A stretch of 64,000 nt of DNA from Variovorax sp. E3 (GTDB lineage: Bacteria; Pseudomonadota; Gammaproteobacteria; Burkholderiales; Burkholderiaceae_C): assembly GCF_016082275.1 (NCBI RefSeq), contig NZ_MOWM01000001.1, positions 90,978 through 154,977 of the forward strand, read 5' to 3'. Of the stretch, positions 49,512-60,672 are shown in pieces. Position numbers and translations under genes: made by a program. The notes under the pieces are model-generated. The model was not told the origin of the DNA, made no database searches, and was given only the letters and a program-made list of their open reading frames with translations. Positions within the stretch are counted from its first letter, which is position 1. Every line of letters begins with the position of its first letter.

Positions 49512-50508
49512 CTTCGAGCCAGAAATCATGAAAATTGAACCAGTTGTAGGGGTGGGCGCGGCACAGCGCCTCGAGGCGCGCGACGTAGGCTTCCAGCGCG
49601 GCGCGAATGCGCTGCTCGCGCTCCGCCACGCCGGACACCGGCTCGCCGAAGTCGGCCAGCGGGTCGAATTGCACGTCGTAGCGCGCGCCGCCGCCGTAGA
49701 GCCCCGCCATGAAGAACACCTTGCGACGCAGCAGCGCCGCAAGCCGGAAAGGGCCGTCGTTGAAACACGCGGGCTGCCCCAGGAACGGCAGCACGATGTT
49801 GTTGCCGCGCTGGTGCGCCGGCTGGTCTTCGCCGCCCGGCAGGGTGCGGTCGGCCAGCATGCCGGCCAGGCCGCCGCCGTCGAGCCAGTCGCGCAGCGCG
49901 AGCATCGAATGCGGCCGGCCCAGCGCGATGACGTGGGGGCGCTGTTCGGGCAATGCGATGGCATTGAGGATGGCGGTGATGCGCTGCGCGTTGTCGGGGT
50001 ACATCAGCATCGCGACGCGCAGGTCGTGCTGGTGCGTCTGCTGCTTGCACGCGCCGAGCGCCTCGAAGCTGCCGACATGGGCACCGAGCAGGAAGGCGCC
50101 CCGCCCTTGCGTGAGCTCGTTGTCGATGGGCACATTGCCCTGGATGCTGACCTTGAACAGGTCCATGCGCCCACGCAGGAAGTACACCCGGTCGAGCACC
50201 GTCGAGGCGAAGGCATGCAGCAGGCGGTAGCCGTCGACCCAGCCCGCGTGCGGGCCGATGGCCCTGAAGAGGTAGCGCTTGATGTGCCGCCGCTGCGCGG
50301 GCAGGAACAGCAAAAAGTAAAGGCTGATCGGCGGCAGCAGCAGCCGCGTGACGTGCCGCCCGCACACGAGGGCCATCAGACAGATGAAGCGCAGCGCGAG
50401 CATGTTGCTGCGCTCGGGCGCGCGCGCCCATTCGCCCTTGTCGTGCGAGGACTGGGGCGCCCGGGCGGCCTCGTTCACGGCGCGCGCTTCAACGTCTGTG
50501 TGCTTCAT
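49501..50508 (-). CDS. LpxL/HtrB-like lysophospholipid acyltransferase
   Basis: This is an inner-membrane acyltransferase of the lipid A type, 335 aa. A membrane helix (LLLPPISLYFLLFLPAQRRH) is followed by the HxxxxE-type catalytic motif in LLGAHVGSFEALGA (H-V-G-S-F-E) and the downstream DRTLPGGEDQ and VFFMAGLYGGGARYDVQF. In aryl polyene clusters this enzyme probably links the polyene chain to the glycolipid anchor. The ATG overlaps the ligase stop (TGATG). Confidence 0.86.
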   Translation of the reverse strand: MKHTDVEARAVNEAARAPQSSHDKGEWARAPERSNMLALRFICLMALVCGRHVTRLLLPPISLYFLLFLPAQRRHIKRYLFRAIGPHAGWVDGYRLLHAFASTVLDRVYFLRGRMDLFKVSIQGNVPIDNELTQGRGAFLLGAHVGSFEALGACKQQTHQHDLRVAMLMYPDNAQRITAILNAIALPEQRPHVIALGRPHSMLALRDWLDGGGLAGMLADRTLPGGEDQPAHQRGNNIVLPFLGQPACFNDGPFRLAALLRRKVFFMAGLYGGGARYDVQFDPLADFGEPVSGVAEREQRIRAALEAYVARLEALCRAHPYNWFNFHDFWLEDAA

Positions 50509-52239
50509 CACGCAGACTCTTGCACGGCCGTCCACCGGCCGCTGACAGCCACCACGCCGTCGCAGCGCACGTCGAAACGTACGCCGCGGCCCGCGCCGGC
50601 CTCCGGATGCAGCTCGATCGACAGCGTGCTGCCGGGCCGCACGGGCGCCAGGAATTTGGCCGCGGCCAGCGTGGGGTTGGCGCCCAGCCGCGCGGCCAGG
50701 GCCGGCACGCGCTGCACGGCTTCCATCACTTCGGCGAGCAGCAGCGCGCCCGGCACCAGCGGCTGGCCCGGAAAGTGGCCGGCAAAGACCGGGTGGTCGG
50801 CCGGCACCGTGTGGGCCAGTTGCACCGGCGTGTCGTCTTCGGCGAGCTGCGCCAGCGCGAACTCGCGCAGCGCGCGCACCGTGAGCTTGCCCGTGCCTTC
50901 GCGCGGAAAAGCCTTGACCTGCACCACGCGGCGCGGCACGAACACGGCTTCGAGCCGCTGGCGCAGCGCGGCGATGATGTCGCCCGCCGCGAGCGTCGGC
51001 GCGACCACGAAGGCCACGGGCCGCACCACGCCGTCGGCCACCTCGTCGGGCAGCCAGAAGGCGCCGTCCTCGACACCGGGGATGCTGTTGAGGTGGTAGT
51101 TCAGGTGCGCGAGCGAACTGCGCCGACCCGCCACGTGGATCAGGTCGTTGGCCCGGCCGAACAGGCGAAAACGCCGGTCGTCGAGCAGTTCGAGCACGTC
51201 GGCCATGGGCGTCGGCTCGGGCATGAAGTCGCCGCTGAAGATGAAGCGCTCGGGCCCGCCGCTTTCACCGGGTTCGGTGTGCACGCGGATGTCGCCGAAG
51301 GTTTCCCAGATCTCGCTTTCGGTCGTGCGGCGCGTGGCCACCTGGCCCGACTCGGTGCTGCCGTAGATTTCGAGCAGCACGCCGCCCATGGCCTGCTCGG
51401 CCTGCAGCGCGAGCTGCGGCGACAGCGGCGCGGTGGCCGACAGGATCAAATCGACCGGCGGCAGCGCGATGCCCGAGAGCAGCAGCGTCTTCAGGTGAAA
51501 CGGCGTGGTGACCAGCGCGCGCGGGCGCGGCACCGAAGCCAGCGTCTGCGCCACGTCGGCCGGGAAGAACGGCCGGCCGCTCTCGAAGGCCGCGCCGCCC
51601 AGCATGGCCAGCAGTGCCGACGATTCCAGCCCGTAGCTGTGCTGCACCGGCACGGTGGCCACCAGCGTCAGGCCTTCGAGCGACGTGCGGTTGAGTTCGC
51701 GGCACAGGCGCTTGACCGCCACGGCCACGTCGCCCACCAGCGTGCGCCAGGTCTTGGCGTGCGGCTGCGGCACGCCGGTCGAGCCCGAGGTCAGCAGGCT
51801 GACCGCGTGCATGCCGGCGGCGATCTGCGGCACCGCGCCGCTCGCGTCGCCTTCGAGGCTGGAGCGGTCTTCGATCAGCACGCGGCGCATGCCCGGGGTC
51901 TGCAGTTTCGGGTCGTCGGCCAGCGCGAACAGGTTCGGGCCGCCCGATTCGACCAGGCGTGCGAGCGTGTCGGGCCGCGCGTCGGGCGGCAGCAGGCTCG
52001 CGTGGCCGCGCACCAGCGCCGCGCCCAGGCTCACGGCAAAGGCGTAGCGGTCGGCGCACAGGTTGACGGCCGGGCCTTCGCCGGGCAGTTCGGGCGCGAA
52101 GCGGGCCACGTCGCCAGGAACTGGCGGGTGCTCACGGGCACGCCGCCGCGCCAGGCCAGGGGGGCGTCGGGGTCGCGGTCCGCGAGCAGCGGCAGGAAGA
52201 AGTTGTCTGTCGTCGTCACGCGGGCAGCGCCTGTGTCAT
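50508..52239 (-). CDS. Acyl/aryl-AMP ligase fused to a FabZ-like dehydratase domain (frameshifted near N-terminus)
   Basis: The first 420 or so residues are an adenylate-forming ligase: LLTSGSTGVPQPHAKTWRTL (ATP loop), EIYGSTESGQVATRRTTESE and FIFSGDFMPEPTPMAD. It would activate the hydroxybenzoate starter and load it on the ACP. The last 110 residues are a hotdog dehydratase with DHPVFAGHFPGQPLVPGALL, a FabZ/ApeI-type motif. A missing G near 52114 breaks the frame inside STRQFLGDVARFAPELPGEG. The ATG at 52239 overlaps the preceding stop (ATGA) but needs one more G near 52217 to be in frame; otherwise translation starts at a GTG at 52219. Repaired length about 577 aa. Confidence 0.85.
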
Positions 52240-52880
52240 TGGCCGCCGGCGCTGGAGTCCACCGACGATGTGCCATAGAACGCACGCACGGCATCCACCA
52301 GCCGCGTGCGTTCGAATTCGGGATGCAGCCGGTAGCGCACCAGGTGTTCGCCGACGAACAGCACGCCCACCATCACGGGCGAGAGCACGTTGGCGAACAG
52401 CGACCAGTCGGAGAACGGCCGCGTCAGGTAGATGGCGATCGACGCCAGCACCACCACCGCGAAATACCCCGTCCAGATGCGCGTGAGCTGCGTCGTGTAG
52501 GCCAGCATGTGGCCCTTGAGCGGGTGCACGCGCTGGGCGAACTGGGTGATCAGCGGCAGGCCCTCGCCGCGCAGCGTGGAGCCGAACCAGCCGCACAGCA
52601 GCGCGTTGATGGCCACGTGCTGCAACACGTAAAGGCGGTTCGGGTCGCCCGCCTCACCGAGGAAGACGAGCACGAAGCCGGCAATGCCCAGCAGCACGGC
52701 GCCGGCGCAGCCCCAGCGCCCGAACCGGCTGGCGGCAAAGCCCACGGCGGCCAGCCACAGCGGCCCCAGCAACACCACCACCGCCCACGGCGCTGCCGCG
52801 TGGAACAGCGTCATCCAGTGCGAGAGGCCGGCATAAGCGACCCCCACCAGCAGCAGGAGCGCCAATCGCCATCGAGACAT
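52236..52880 (-). CDS. COG4648 family membrane protein of aryl polyene loci
   Basis: This polytopic inner-membrane protein of 214 aa has helices at about residues 5-20, 30-50, 58-73, 85-95, 139-154 and 163-178, with the segment [20 protein letters not shown] between helices. Its size, position after the ACP and before the ligase, and helix pattern match the COG4648 proteins that are conserved in aryl polyene clusters. No enzymatic role is known. It overlaps the ligase gene by 4 bp. Confidence 0.78.
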   Translation of the reverse strand: MSRWRLALLLLVGVAYAGLSHWMTLFHAAAPWAVVVLLGPLWLAAVGFAASRFGRWGCAGAVLLGIAGFVLVFLGEAGDPNRLYVLQHVAINALLCGWFGSTLRGEGLPLITQFAQRVHPLKGHMLAYTTQLTRIWTGYFAVVVLASIAIYLTRPFSDWSLFANVLSPVMVGVLFVGEHLVRYRLHPEFERTRLVDAVRAFYGTSSVDSSAGGQ

Positions 52881-52885
52881 AGGGA

Positions 52886-53200
52886 TCAGGTTGCGACGCG
52901 GTGCTCGGCGACGTGGGTCGCGAGCGTGCGCAGCGACTGGAAGATCTGCTGGTTGCGTTCGTCGTCCGAACGCAGCTGGAAACCGTAGCGGCGCGAGACT
53001 TCGAGCGCCACTTCGAGGATGTCGATCGAGTCGAGCCCCAGGCCGTCGCCGTACAGGGGGTCGGTCGGCACGATGTTCTCGGGAGCGATCTCGAGGTTCA
53101 ACGCATTCACCAGCAGCACGGCCAGCTCTTTTTCGGTGGGCGACTGTTCAGGCGAATCGCCTACGGCGGAAGAATTGTTTTGGACGGTCGAGGACAACAC
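52886..53200 (-). CDS. Acyl carrier protein of the pigment locus
   Basis: This is an ACP whose serine in [20 protein letters not shown] (DSIDxLE) accepts the phosphopantetheine arm. It carries the growing polyene. The frame gives 104 aa, about 15-20 longer than usual because of a serine/glutamine-rich N-terminus, so a later start is possible. It is the first gene of the minus-strand operon, 5 bp before the COG4648 gene, and divergent from the HerA-like ATPase. Aryl polyene clusters usually have two ACPs; only one is here. Confidence 0.9.
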   Translation of the reverse strand: MLSSTVQNNSSAVGDSPEQSPTEKELAVLLVNALNLEIAPENIVPTDPLYGDGLGLDSIDILEVALEVSRRYGFQLRSDDERNQQIFQSLRTLATHVAEHRVAT

Positions 53201-53289
53201 GCGCTCCGGTTTGCGTTGATACGAAAATTCGCAGCCATTGTAAAGGCGGGGTTTGGATAGACTGCCCGCAAATCATGAGTGAGGACCCT

Positions 53290-54807
53290 ATGACAGACCC
53301 ATTGTTGATCGCCCGCCACCAGACTGTCGAGTGCGCCCTGCTGCCCGCCCTGGCCAACCGCCACGGCCTGATCACCGGGGCCACCGGCACCGGCAAGACC
53401 GTCACCCTGCAGACCATGGCCGAAAAGCTGTCCGGCATCGGCGTGCCGGTGTTCATGGCCGACGTCAAGGGCGACCTGACCGGCATCAGCCAGAAAGGCG
53501 CCATCGGCGACAAGCTGGCCGCCACGCTCAAGGAACGCGGCATCGACGTGCCCGAGCCTTCGGCCTGCCCCGTCACGCTGTGGGACGTGTTCGGCGAACA
53601 GGGTCACCCGGTGCGCGCCACCATTTCGGACATGGGCCCGCTGCTGCTGGCCCGCATGCTCGACCTGAACGACACCCAGGCCGGCGTGCTGAACCTGGTG
53701 TTCAAGATCGCCGACGACAACGGCCTGCTGCTGCTCGACCTGAAAGACCTGCGCGCCATGCTGCAGTACGTGGGCGAGAACGCGAGCCAGTTCACCACGC
53801 AGTACGGCAACATCAGCGCCGCCAGCGTGGGCGCCATCCAGCGCGGGCTGGTGCAGATCGAGACCCAGGGCGGCGACAAGTTCTTCGGCGAGCCGATGCT
53901 CAACATTGCCGACTTCATGCAGACCGTGGGCGGCAAGGGCGTGATCAACGTGCTGGCGGCCGACAAGCTCATGAACTCGCCGCGCCTGTACGCGACCTTC
54001 CTGCTGTGGATGCTGTCGGAGCTGTTCGAGCAACTGCCCGAAATCGGCGACCCCGAGCAGCCCAAGCTGGCCTTCTTCTTCGACGAGGCGCACCTGCTGT
54101 TCAACGAGGCGCCCAAGGCGCTGGTCGAGCGCATCGAACTCGTGGTGCGCCTGGTGCGCTCCAAGGGCGTGGGCGTGTATTTCGTGACGCAAAACCCGCT
54201 GGACATTCCCGACACGGTGCTGGCCCAGCTCGGCAACCGCGTGCAGCACGCGCTGCGCGCCTTCACGCCGCGCGACCAGAAGGCCGTGAAGGCGGCGGCC
54301 AGCACCATGCGCCAGAAGCCGGGGCTGGACATCGAGACCGCCATCACCGAACTCGCGGTCGGCGAGGCGCTGGTGAGCTTTCTGGACGACAAGGGCCGCC
54401 CGAGCGTGACCGAGCGCGTGTTCGTGCTCCCGCCGGGCAGCCAGCTCGGCCCGATCACGCCCGACCAGCGCAAGGCGCTGATCGCCAATTCGCTGGTGGC
54501 CGGCGTCTACGAAAAGACGGTCGACCGCGAATCGGCCTACGAAAAGCTCAAGGGCCGCGCGGAAAGCGCGCCTGACGCACCCGCAGCCACCGCGCCGGGC
54601 GGCAAGCCCGGGGCCGAAGCAGCAGGCTCGGGCGTGGGCGGCATGCTCAACGACATGCTCTTCGGCACCACCGGCCCGCGCGGCGCCAAGCACGACGGCC
54701 TGGTGCAGACCATGGCCAAGTCGGCGGTGCGCACCATGGGCACCTCGGTGGGCAAGGAGATCTTGCGCGGCGTGCTGGGCGGGATCTTCGGCAGCAAGAA
54801 GCGCTGA
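53290..54807 (+). CDS. HerA/DUF853-like ATPase (YjgR family)
   Basis: This cytoplasmic P-loop ATPase of the HerA-FtsK group has about 505 aa. Walker A is [20 protein letters not shown] and Walker B is [20 protein letters not shown], followed by the [20 protein letters not shown] sensor region, all typical of YjgR (DUF853). The start at 53290 has GAGGA 4 bases upstream and is preferred over an ATG five codons earlier. The C-terminal 90 residues are a glycine/alanine-rich linker plus [20 protein letters not shown]. Its role is not known. Confidence 0.9.
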   Translation: MTDPLLIARHQTVECALLPALANRHGLITGATGTGKTVTLQTMAEKLSGIGVPVFMADVKGDLTGISQKGAIGDKLAATLKERGIDVPEPSACPVTLWDVFGEQGHPVRATISDMGPLLLARMLDLNDTQAGVLNLVFKIADDNGLLLLDLKDLRAMLQYVGENASQFTTQYGNISAASVGAIQRGLVQIETQGGDKFFGEPMLNIADFMQTVGGKGVINVLAADKLMNSPRLYATFLLWMLSELFEQLPEIGDPEQPKLAFFFDEAHLLFNEAPKALVERIELVVRLVRSKGVGVYFVTQNPLDIPDTVLAQLGNRVQHALRAFTPRDQKAVKAAASTMRQKPGLDIETAITELAVGEALVSFLDDKGRPSVTERVFVLPPGSQLGPITPDQRKALIANSLVAGVYEKTVDRESAYEKLKGRAESAPDAPAATAPGGKPGAEAAGSGVGGMLNDMLFGTTGPRGAKHDGLVQTMAKSAVRTMGTSVGKEILRGVLGGIFGSKKR

Positions 54808-54816
54808 AGCGGCGGC

Positions 54817-55527
54817 ATGAGCGCGGCCGGCAAGCCCCTTGAAGCGGACGTTTCCGCCTTCTGGGAACGCTGCATCTGGCCGCGCGTGCTGACGCAGTCG
54901 GAGCGCGACACGGTCTTCAAGGCCATGTACACGCGCCAGCACGACCAGGGCGAATTCGTCTGCCAGCGCAACGAGATCGCCGACAGCTGGATCGGCGTGA
55001 TCCGCGGCTTCCTGCGCGTGCAGGACACCTCGGCCGACGGCAAGCCCGTGATGTTCACGGGCGTGGCCACCGGCGGCTGGATCGGCGAGGGCTCGCTGCT
55101 GAAGATCGAGCAGCGCAAGTACGAAATTGCCGCCACCCGCCCGACCACCACGCTGCACCTGCCGCGCGACACTTTCACCTGGCTGCTGGACCGCAGCGTG
55201 CCGTTCAACCACTTCATGCTGTCGCACCTGAACGAGCGGCTGAGCCAGTTCATCGCCACCGTGAAGTTCGACCGGCTGCTCGAGCCCACCGCCCGCGTGG
55301 CGCGCGGCATCGCGAGCCTGTTCCATCCGGTGCTCTACCCGAACACCGACGCCACGCTGCAGGTCAGCCAGGAAGAAATCGGCTGGATGGTGGGCGTGTC
55401 GCGCCAGCGGGTGAACGTGGCGCTGCACGAGCTCGAAGCCGCCCAGCTCATCAAGACCGGCTACGGCTACATCAACGTGCTCGACAGGCAGCGCCTGTCG
55501 AGGTTTCCGAACAACCAGCCGGGCTGA
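54817..55527 (+). CDS. Crp/Fnr family transcriptional regulator
   Basis: This is a regulator of 236 aa. Residues 30-130 are a cyclic-nucleotide-binding-type beta barrel (EIADSWIGVIRGFLRVQDTS, GGWIGEGSLLKIEQRKYEIA). Residues 175-230 are a winged helix with recognition segment SQEEIGWMVGVSRQRVNVAL. No FNR-type cysteine cluster is seen, so it is not an oxygen-sensing Fnr. It follows the HerA-like gene by 9 bp. The ligand is unknown. Confidence 0.9.
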   Translation: MSAAGKPLEADVSAFWERCIWPRVLTQSERDTVFKAMYTRQHDQGEFVCQRNEIADSWIGVIRGFLRVQDTSADGKPVMFTGVATGGWIGEGSLLKIEQRKYEIAATRPTTTLHLPRDTFTWLLDRSVPFNHFMLSHLNERLSQFIATVKFDRLLEPTARVARGIASLFHPVLYPNTDATLQVSQEEIGWMVGVSRQRVNVALHELEAAQLIKTGYGYINVLDRQRLSRFPNNQPG

Positions 55528-55541
55528 GGCGCGCGCCTCAG
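55524..55541. terminator. 18-bp perfect palindrome spanning two convergent stop codons
   Basis: CTGAGGCGC and its exact complement overlap the stop codons of both the Crp-family regulator and the DUF6351 gene, which are only 10 bp apart. In RNA it can form a short hairpin from either strand. There is no T run, so termination by it is uncertain. Confidence 0.4.
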
Positions 55542-57886
55542 AACGCCACGGACGACGGCGCCGCCGGCAGGTCCTGCCCGCCGGGGCCGCCGCGGAAGGT
55601 GGTCGGCGTCCACGGCACCTGCCCCACGCCGGGCTTCGTCCAGTCGCACACGCCTTCGGGGAACACCGCCTGCAGGCGCACCTGCTGGCCGCCCGTGAAG
55701 ACGGTGCCGGCGTAGTCGGCGGAGGCGAAGTCGACCGGCTTCAGCTGGCACTTGAAGACGTCTTCCGACAGCGGCCCGCCGGACACCACGCGCACCGACT
55801 CGTAGGCCTTCACCGGGCAGGCCGGGTTGGTGAAGCCGATGTCCACCAGCTCGGCGTTGGTCATGCCGGCGGTGGCAATGCAGAAGTCGACCGCGTCGGA
55901 AGGCTTGTTCTTCACCACCTTCTTTTCCTTCGCGTCCTGCGAGGTGTCGGCCTCGATGGCGCTGAGCCAGCGGTCCATCATCAGGAAAGCCTGCTTCGTC
56001 ATGGCGATGCCGGTGCCGGCATTGCTCGCGCGCACCACGTGGTTGTCGTGCCCGCCGTTGCCCGCGTCGAGCCGCGCGCGCTGCTGGAAGGTGCGCCAGG
56101 CCATGTGGATGTCGGCGCCCAGCTCGGGCCGCAGGTCGATGATCGGCACCTTGGCCAGGTTCTTCGCGTTGCTGACGAGGCCGCTGCGGTACAGCGTGGT
56201 CATCGCGCCCGGCAAGGCGCGGGCGCGCGCGGCGGGCACCACGGCCTTGTCGCCCGACCAGAGCATGTCGGTGTCCCAGCTGCCCACGCCCTCGTTGAGC
56301 GCCACGAACTGCTCCGCCGTGATCGCCCCGGATCGCAGCGCCTTCAACCCGTACTGCACGCCGACGTTGTCGTAGGGCAAGTTGGGCTTGGCCACGCCGT
56401 CGAAGTCGGTGGTGCCGAGCACCGGCGTGAGCACGTCGTGGATCGAGCAGCGCACGCCGTTCGGGCGCAGCACCGGGTCGTAGACGATCGACGCCGGAAA
56501 GCCCGGCCCGCAGTTGGTCGCCTGCACCGGGTTCTGCGGCGCCAGGAAGGAGTAGACCCAGTTGGTGCAATAGGCGTCCGTCGGGTGCCCCTCGATGGCC
56601 GCGCGCGCCGTCGGCGACAGCGCCCCGCCCGCGCCGGTCATGTAGTAGCGCCACAGCACGCCGCAGTCGCGCGTCTCGATCCAGGTCGTGACTGCGTCGG
56701 GGTAGCTGTAGCCGGTCTGCAGGCCGTCGAGCAGCCCGGGCATCACCGAGGCCGGCACGGTCTGCATCATCGAGCCGCCCGAGCCGCCGTCGGACATGGT
56801 GAAGCGGATCTCGCCGTAGGTGTCGACGATGTGCTCCTTGACCATCATGATGTTCTCGGTGGCCAGGAACTCGTTGTTGTTGTCGTTGTGGTTGGTGAGC
56901 TGCGAGTTGACGGTCATGAAGCCGGCCCGCAGCGCGTTGTCGTCGAACAGCGCCGGGCCCGGGTTCTGCTGGAAGCGGTTGCCCGAGGCCGAGGCGCCCA
57001 TCTTCCAGAGCACCTTGCCGTTCCAGCCCTTCTGCGGCGCCCATGGCGTCCACGGCTTGGCCGGGTCGAAGTACACCGCCACCTGGTATTCGCCGCGGCC
57101 CATGGTGCCCAGCTCCAGGCGCAGCAGGCTCTTCACGGTGTCGCCGCGGTCGTTGGTGAAGTTGGCGATGTCGGCATCGGCCGGGCGGTGGGCCGGGTCG
57201 TATTGCACGAAGCAGGCAAAGGGGCCGAAGGGCTGCTGGCCGCAGTCGGTGCCCTCCTTCGCCTTGGGCTGGTAGTAGTAGCTGTAGACGGTGGGGGCGT
57301 TGCAGTCGGCGTCGACGGGGTCGGCATCGAGCCCGCTGACCTGGCTGGTCACGGTGTCCGACAGCGCCGTGCCGGGGGCCGTCACCAGGCTGGCCTTGGG
57401 CGCCTTGGTGGCGCAGATCCAGGGCTGGATCGGCGTGCCCGCGAAGACGTTGCCGCCGCGCGCGAAGTTCTCGATGACCAGCTTCGCGCCCTGCTTCGTG
57501 GACTTGAGCGTGGCGGTGAGCGTGTTGCCGCCCACGCGCAGGCCGGTGACGGTGCCCAGCACGCGGCCGTTGCCGCGCAGCGCGAAGGCGGAAGACACGT
57601 CCTTGCCGTCGAGGTCCACCTTCAGGTCGAGGGCGCTCGCGCCTTCGGGCATGACGATTTCCACGTACGCGTCGCCGTCGCTGATCATGTCCGCGCGGTT
57701 CGACAGCGTGCGGATCTTCATCGTGCTGGGCGCGGGCGGCGCGGCCGGCGGGTTGGCGGCCGGCGGCGCGCTGCCCGACGGCAGGAAGACGCCGCCGCCT
57801 CCGCCCCCGTCACCGCCGCAGCTGATGAGCAAAGCCGATACACACAGGCCCAGCACCCTGAGCCCCGCTCGATAGATCTCTCGCAT
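55538..57886 (-). CDS. DUF6351-type putative secreted hydrolase lipoprotein
   Basis: This is a 782-residue exported protein. The signal peptide ends in ALLISCGG (lipobox LISC), followed by a glycine- and proline-rich linker. The N-terminal region is beta-rich (TMKIRTLSNRADMISDGDAY). Further in is SDGGSGGSMMQTVPA, where GGSGG resembles a hydrolase nucleophile elbow, and GNGGHDNHVVRASNAGTG could hold a catalytic histidine. I assign it to the DUF6351/tannase-like group from memory. Substrate unknown. It stands alone between the Crp regulator and the sigma/anti-sigma pair; the 126 bp before it show no clear promoter. Confidence 0.6.
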   Translation of the reverse strand: MREIYRAGLRVLGLCVSALLISCGGDGGGGGGVFLPSGSAPPAANPPAAPPAPSTMKIRTLSNRADMISDGDAYVEIVMPEGASALDLKVDLDGKDVSSAFALRGNGRVLGTVTGLRVGGNTLTATLKSTKQGAKLVIENFARGGNVFAGTPIQPWICATKAPKASLVTAPGTALSDTVTSQVSGLDADPVDADCNAPTVYSYYYQPKAKEGTDCGQQPFGPFACFVQYDPAHRPADADIANFTNDRGDTVKSLLRLELGTMGRGEYQVAVYFDPAKPWTPWAPQKGWNGKVLWKMGASASGNRFQQNPGPALFDDNALRAGFMTVNSQLTNHNDNNNEFLATENIMMVKEHIVDTYGEIRFTMSDGGSGGSMMQTVPASVMPGLLDGLQTGYSYPDAVTTWIETRDCGVLWRYYMTGAGGALSPTARAAIEGHPTDAYCTNWVYSFLAPQNPVQATNCGPGFPASIVYDPVLRPNGVRCSIHDVLTPVLGTTDFDGVAKPNLPYDNVGVQYGLKALRSGAITAEQFVALNEGVGSWDTDMLWSGDKAVVPAARARALPGAMTTLYRSGLVSNAKNLAKVPIIDLRPELGADIHMAWRTFQQRARLDAGNGGHDNHVVRASNAGTGIAMTKQAFLMMDRWLSAIEADTSQDAKEKKVVKNKPSDAVDFCIATAGMTNAELVDIGFTNPACPVKAYESVRVVSGGPLSEDVFKCQLKPVDFASADYAGTVFTGGQQVRLQAVFPEGVCDWTKPGVGQVPWTPTTFRGGPGGQDLPAAPSSVAF

Positions 57887-58012
57887 CGTGTCTCCTTCGT
57901 TGTTGGAAGAAAAAGGCGACGCGATTCCACTACTTTCGTTTTTCGAGGACTGTTATCGGAACGACATTTCCCCCCGTGCAAGGGTTTGTCCCGATCGGGG
58001 ACCGCAGGCGGG

Positions 58013-58654
58013 CTACCAGCGCAGCAGGCGCGGCCCCAGCAAGGCGCCGACCAGCACCGGCACAGCGATACCGCTGACGTACCAGACGGCCAGAAACGGT
58101 GCCGTCAGCTCCATGCAGTGCAGCGCATAGACCGCCGCACCGACACCGCCGGAGAGCGCGCCCGCCGCCGCCCCGGCCAGCGCCGGCCGCGTGGGCGCCA
58201 GCCCCCTGAGCGCCACCATCGTGGCCGCGAAGACCGGCAGCGCCATCAACCCGATGCTGACCGCGCAGACCTGCCACGACTGGCCCATCAGCGACGGCAT
58301 GCGGTCTTCGGCCGGCACGGTGAACCACGCGATCACCGCCAGCGCCCAGATGCCGACGACCGGGAGCACCGCGCCCGCCCACGCATGCCGCGCCGGCACG
58401 CCCGGCCGCGCGAGCCGCTGCACGGCCACGAAGCCGGCCGCCGCGATGCACAGCGGAAACGCCACCTTGACCCAGAACATCGGCCAGAACATGGCCTGCA
58501 CGATGTCGCGTCGCATGCCGTACTCGGCGAACAGGATGAGCAGCGACACCGGCAGCCCGGCCAGCACCGCCAGCCCGATGCGCCCGCTCGCGCTGCGGCG
58601 CGGCACGGCCACGTCGCCGGTGGCCAGCATCGCCACGAGGTCGTCGGTCTTCAT
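58013..58654 (-). CDS. NrsF (DUF1109) family anti-sigma factor
   Basis: This is a six-helix inner-membrane anti-sigma factor of 213 aa. It opens [20 protein letters not shown], the DUF1109 start with a short cytoplasmic segment that binds the sigma factor, followed by helices such as [20 protein letters not shown] and [20 protein letters not shown]. It contains few cysteines (one near the end, YALHCMEL). Members hold ECF sigma factors at the membrane and release them on oxidative or metal stress. It overlaps the sigma gene by 4 bp (ATGA). Confidence 0.88.
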   Translation of the reverse strand: MKTDDLVAMLATGDVAVPRRSASGRIGLAVLAGLPVSLLILFAEYGMRRDIVQAMFWPMFWVKVAFPLCIAAAGFVAVQRLARPGVPARHAWAGAVLPVVGIWALAVIAWFTVPAEDRMPSLMGQSWQVCAVSIGLMALPVFAATMVALRGLAPTRPALAGAAAGALSGGVGAAVYALHCMELTAPFLAVWYVSGIAVPVLVGALLGPRLLRW

Positions 58655-59241
58655 GCGGCACCTCCCCAGCTGTTGCCGAAACGCGCGGCCAGCGCCTTCA
58701 GGCCGCGGTGGATGCCGACCTTCACGGCCGACTCCGACATGCCCGTGAGGCTCGCGGTCTCGGCCACCGACAGGCCCTCGATCTTCACGTGCACGATCGG
58801 CAGGCGCTGGCGCTCGGGCAGGCTCTCGAGCAGGCCGCCCAGGTCGCGCCGGGCGTCGCTGGCCTCCTCGGCCGATTCGGCGAACACGGCCAGGTCGTCT
58901 TCCAGCGGGTCATGCAGGTCTTCACGGACCGACTTGGCCCGCAGCAGGTCGATCATCTTGTAGCGCGCAATGGCGTGCACCCAGGCCGTCAACGGCTGGT
59001 CGCTCTGGTAGGTATGGCGCTGGTTGTGCATGGCGAGCAGGCATTCCTGGACGAGGTCTTCCACTTCATCGGGCCAGCCGAAAAGGCGCTTGCCCAGAAA
59101 GGCGCGCAGGTGCGCGCTGAGTTGCTGCAGGAAGTCGCGGTACGCCTTCGCGTCGCCATCGAGGCCGCGAAGGAACAGGCTGCGCAGCGCCGCTTCCGCG
59201 TCGCCCAAGTTCGTCCTGCTGCCTACTGTGTTTCGTGCCAT
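58651..59241 (-). CDS. ECF-type RNA polymerase sigma factor (SigF-like, NrsF-regulated)
   Basis: This is an extracytoplasmic-function sigma factor. Region 2 includes [20 protein letters not shown] and [20 protein letters not shown]; region 4 includes [20 protein letters not shown] and the recognition helix [20 protein letters not shown]. From the first ATG it is 196 aa. However, a motif like the Caulobacter SigF promoter overlaps this start, and a TTG at 59208 has a well-spaced AGGA site and gives a more usual N-terminus ([20 protein letters not shown]). The true protein is probably 185 aa. Confidence 0.92.
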   Translation of the reverse strand: MARNTVGSRTNLGDAEAALRSLFLRGLDGDAKAYRDFLQQLSAHLRAFLGKRLFGWPDEVEDLVQECLLAMHNQRHTYQSDQPLTAWVHAIARYKMIDLLRAKSVREDLHDPLEDDLAVFAESAEEASDARRDLGGLLESLPERQRLPIVHVKIEGLSVAETASLTGMSESAVKVGIHRGLKALAARFGNSWGGAA

Positions 59242-59257
59242 CCGGTCGGCTGGTTAC
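59232..59257 (-). promoter_or_regulatory. Probable autoregulated ECF sigma promoter
   Basis: On the reverse strand, GTAACC (59252-59257) and CGAA (59232-59235) are separated by exactly 16 bp. As I recall, GTAACC-N16-CGAA is the promoter consensus reported for the NrsF-controlled SigF of Caulobacter. It would place transcription start near 59225, downstream of the first ATG of the sigma gene, and so argues for the TTG start at 59208. Confidence 0.6.
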
Positions 59258-59304
59258 AGCCTTGTCGAAAAAAGATTCCGGCCGATTGTGCCGAAGCCGT
59301 CCGC

Positions 59305-59333
59305 TTGCAAGCACTACACACCATCGGTACATT
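59305..59333 (+). promoter_or_regulatory. Sigma-70-type promoter of the URC operon
   Basis: TTGCAA and TACATT are spaced by 17 bp, each two bases off the consensus hexamers. Transcription would start about 15 bp before the ATG of the URC1 gene, leaving room for a short leader with GAGGG. It is the best promoter-like pair in this 112-bp divergent gap. Confidence 0.55.
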
Positions 59334-59353
59334 GTGTTTTTTGAGGGCGCCCA

Positions 59354-60668
<1,315 letters not shown>

Positions 60669-60672
<4 letters not shown>

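Noticed and set aside
56039..58963. A 974-residue forward frame opposite DUF6351 and the anti-sigma gene
   Set aside because: It is rich in R, H, A, V and G with no domain, as expected for the antisense of high-GC coding sequence, and it runs through three real reverse-strand genes and their gaps.
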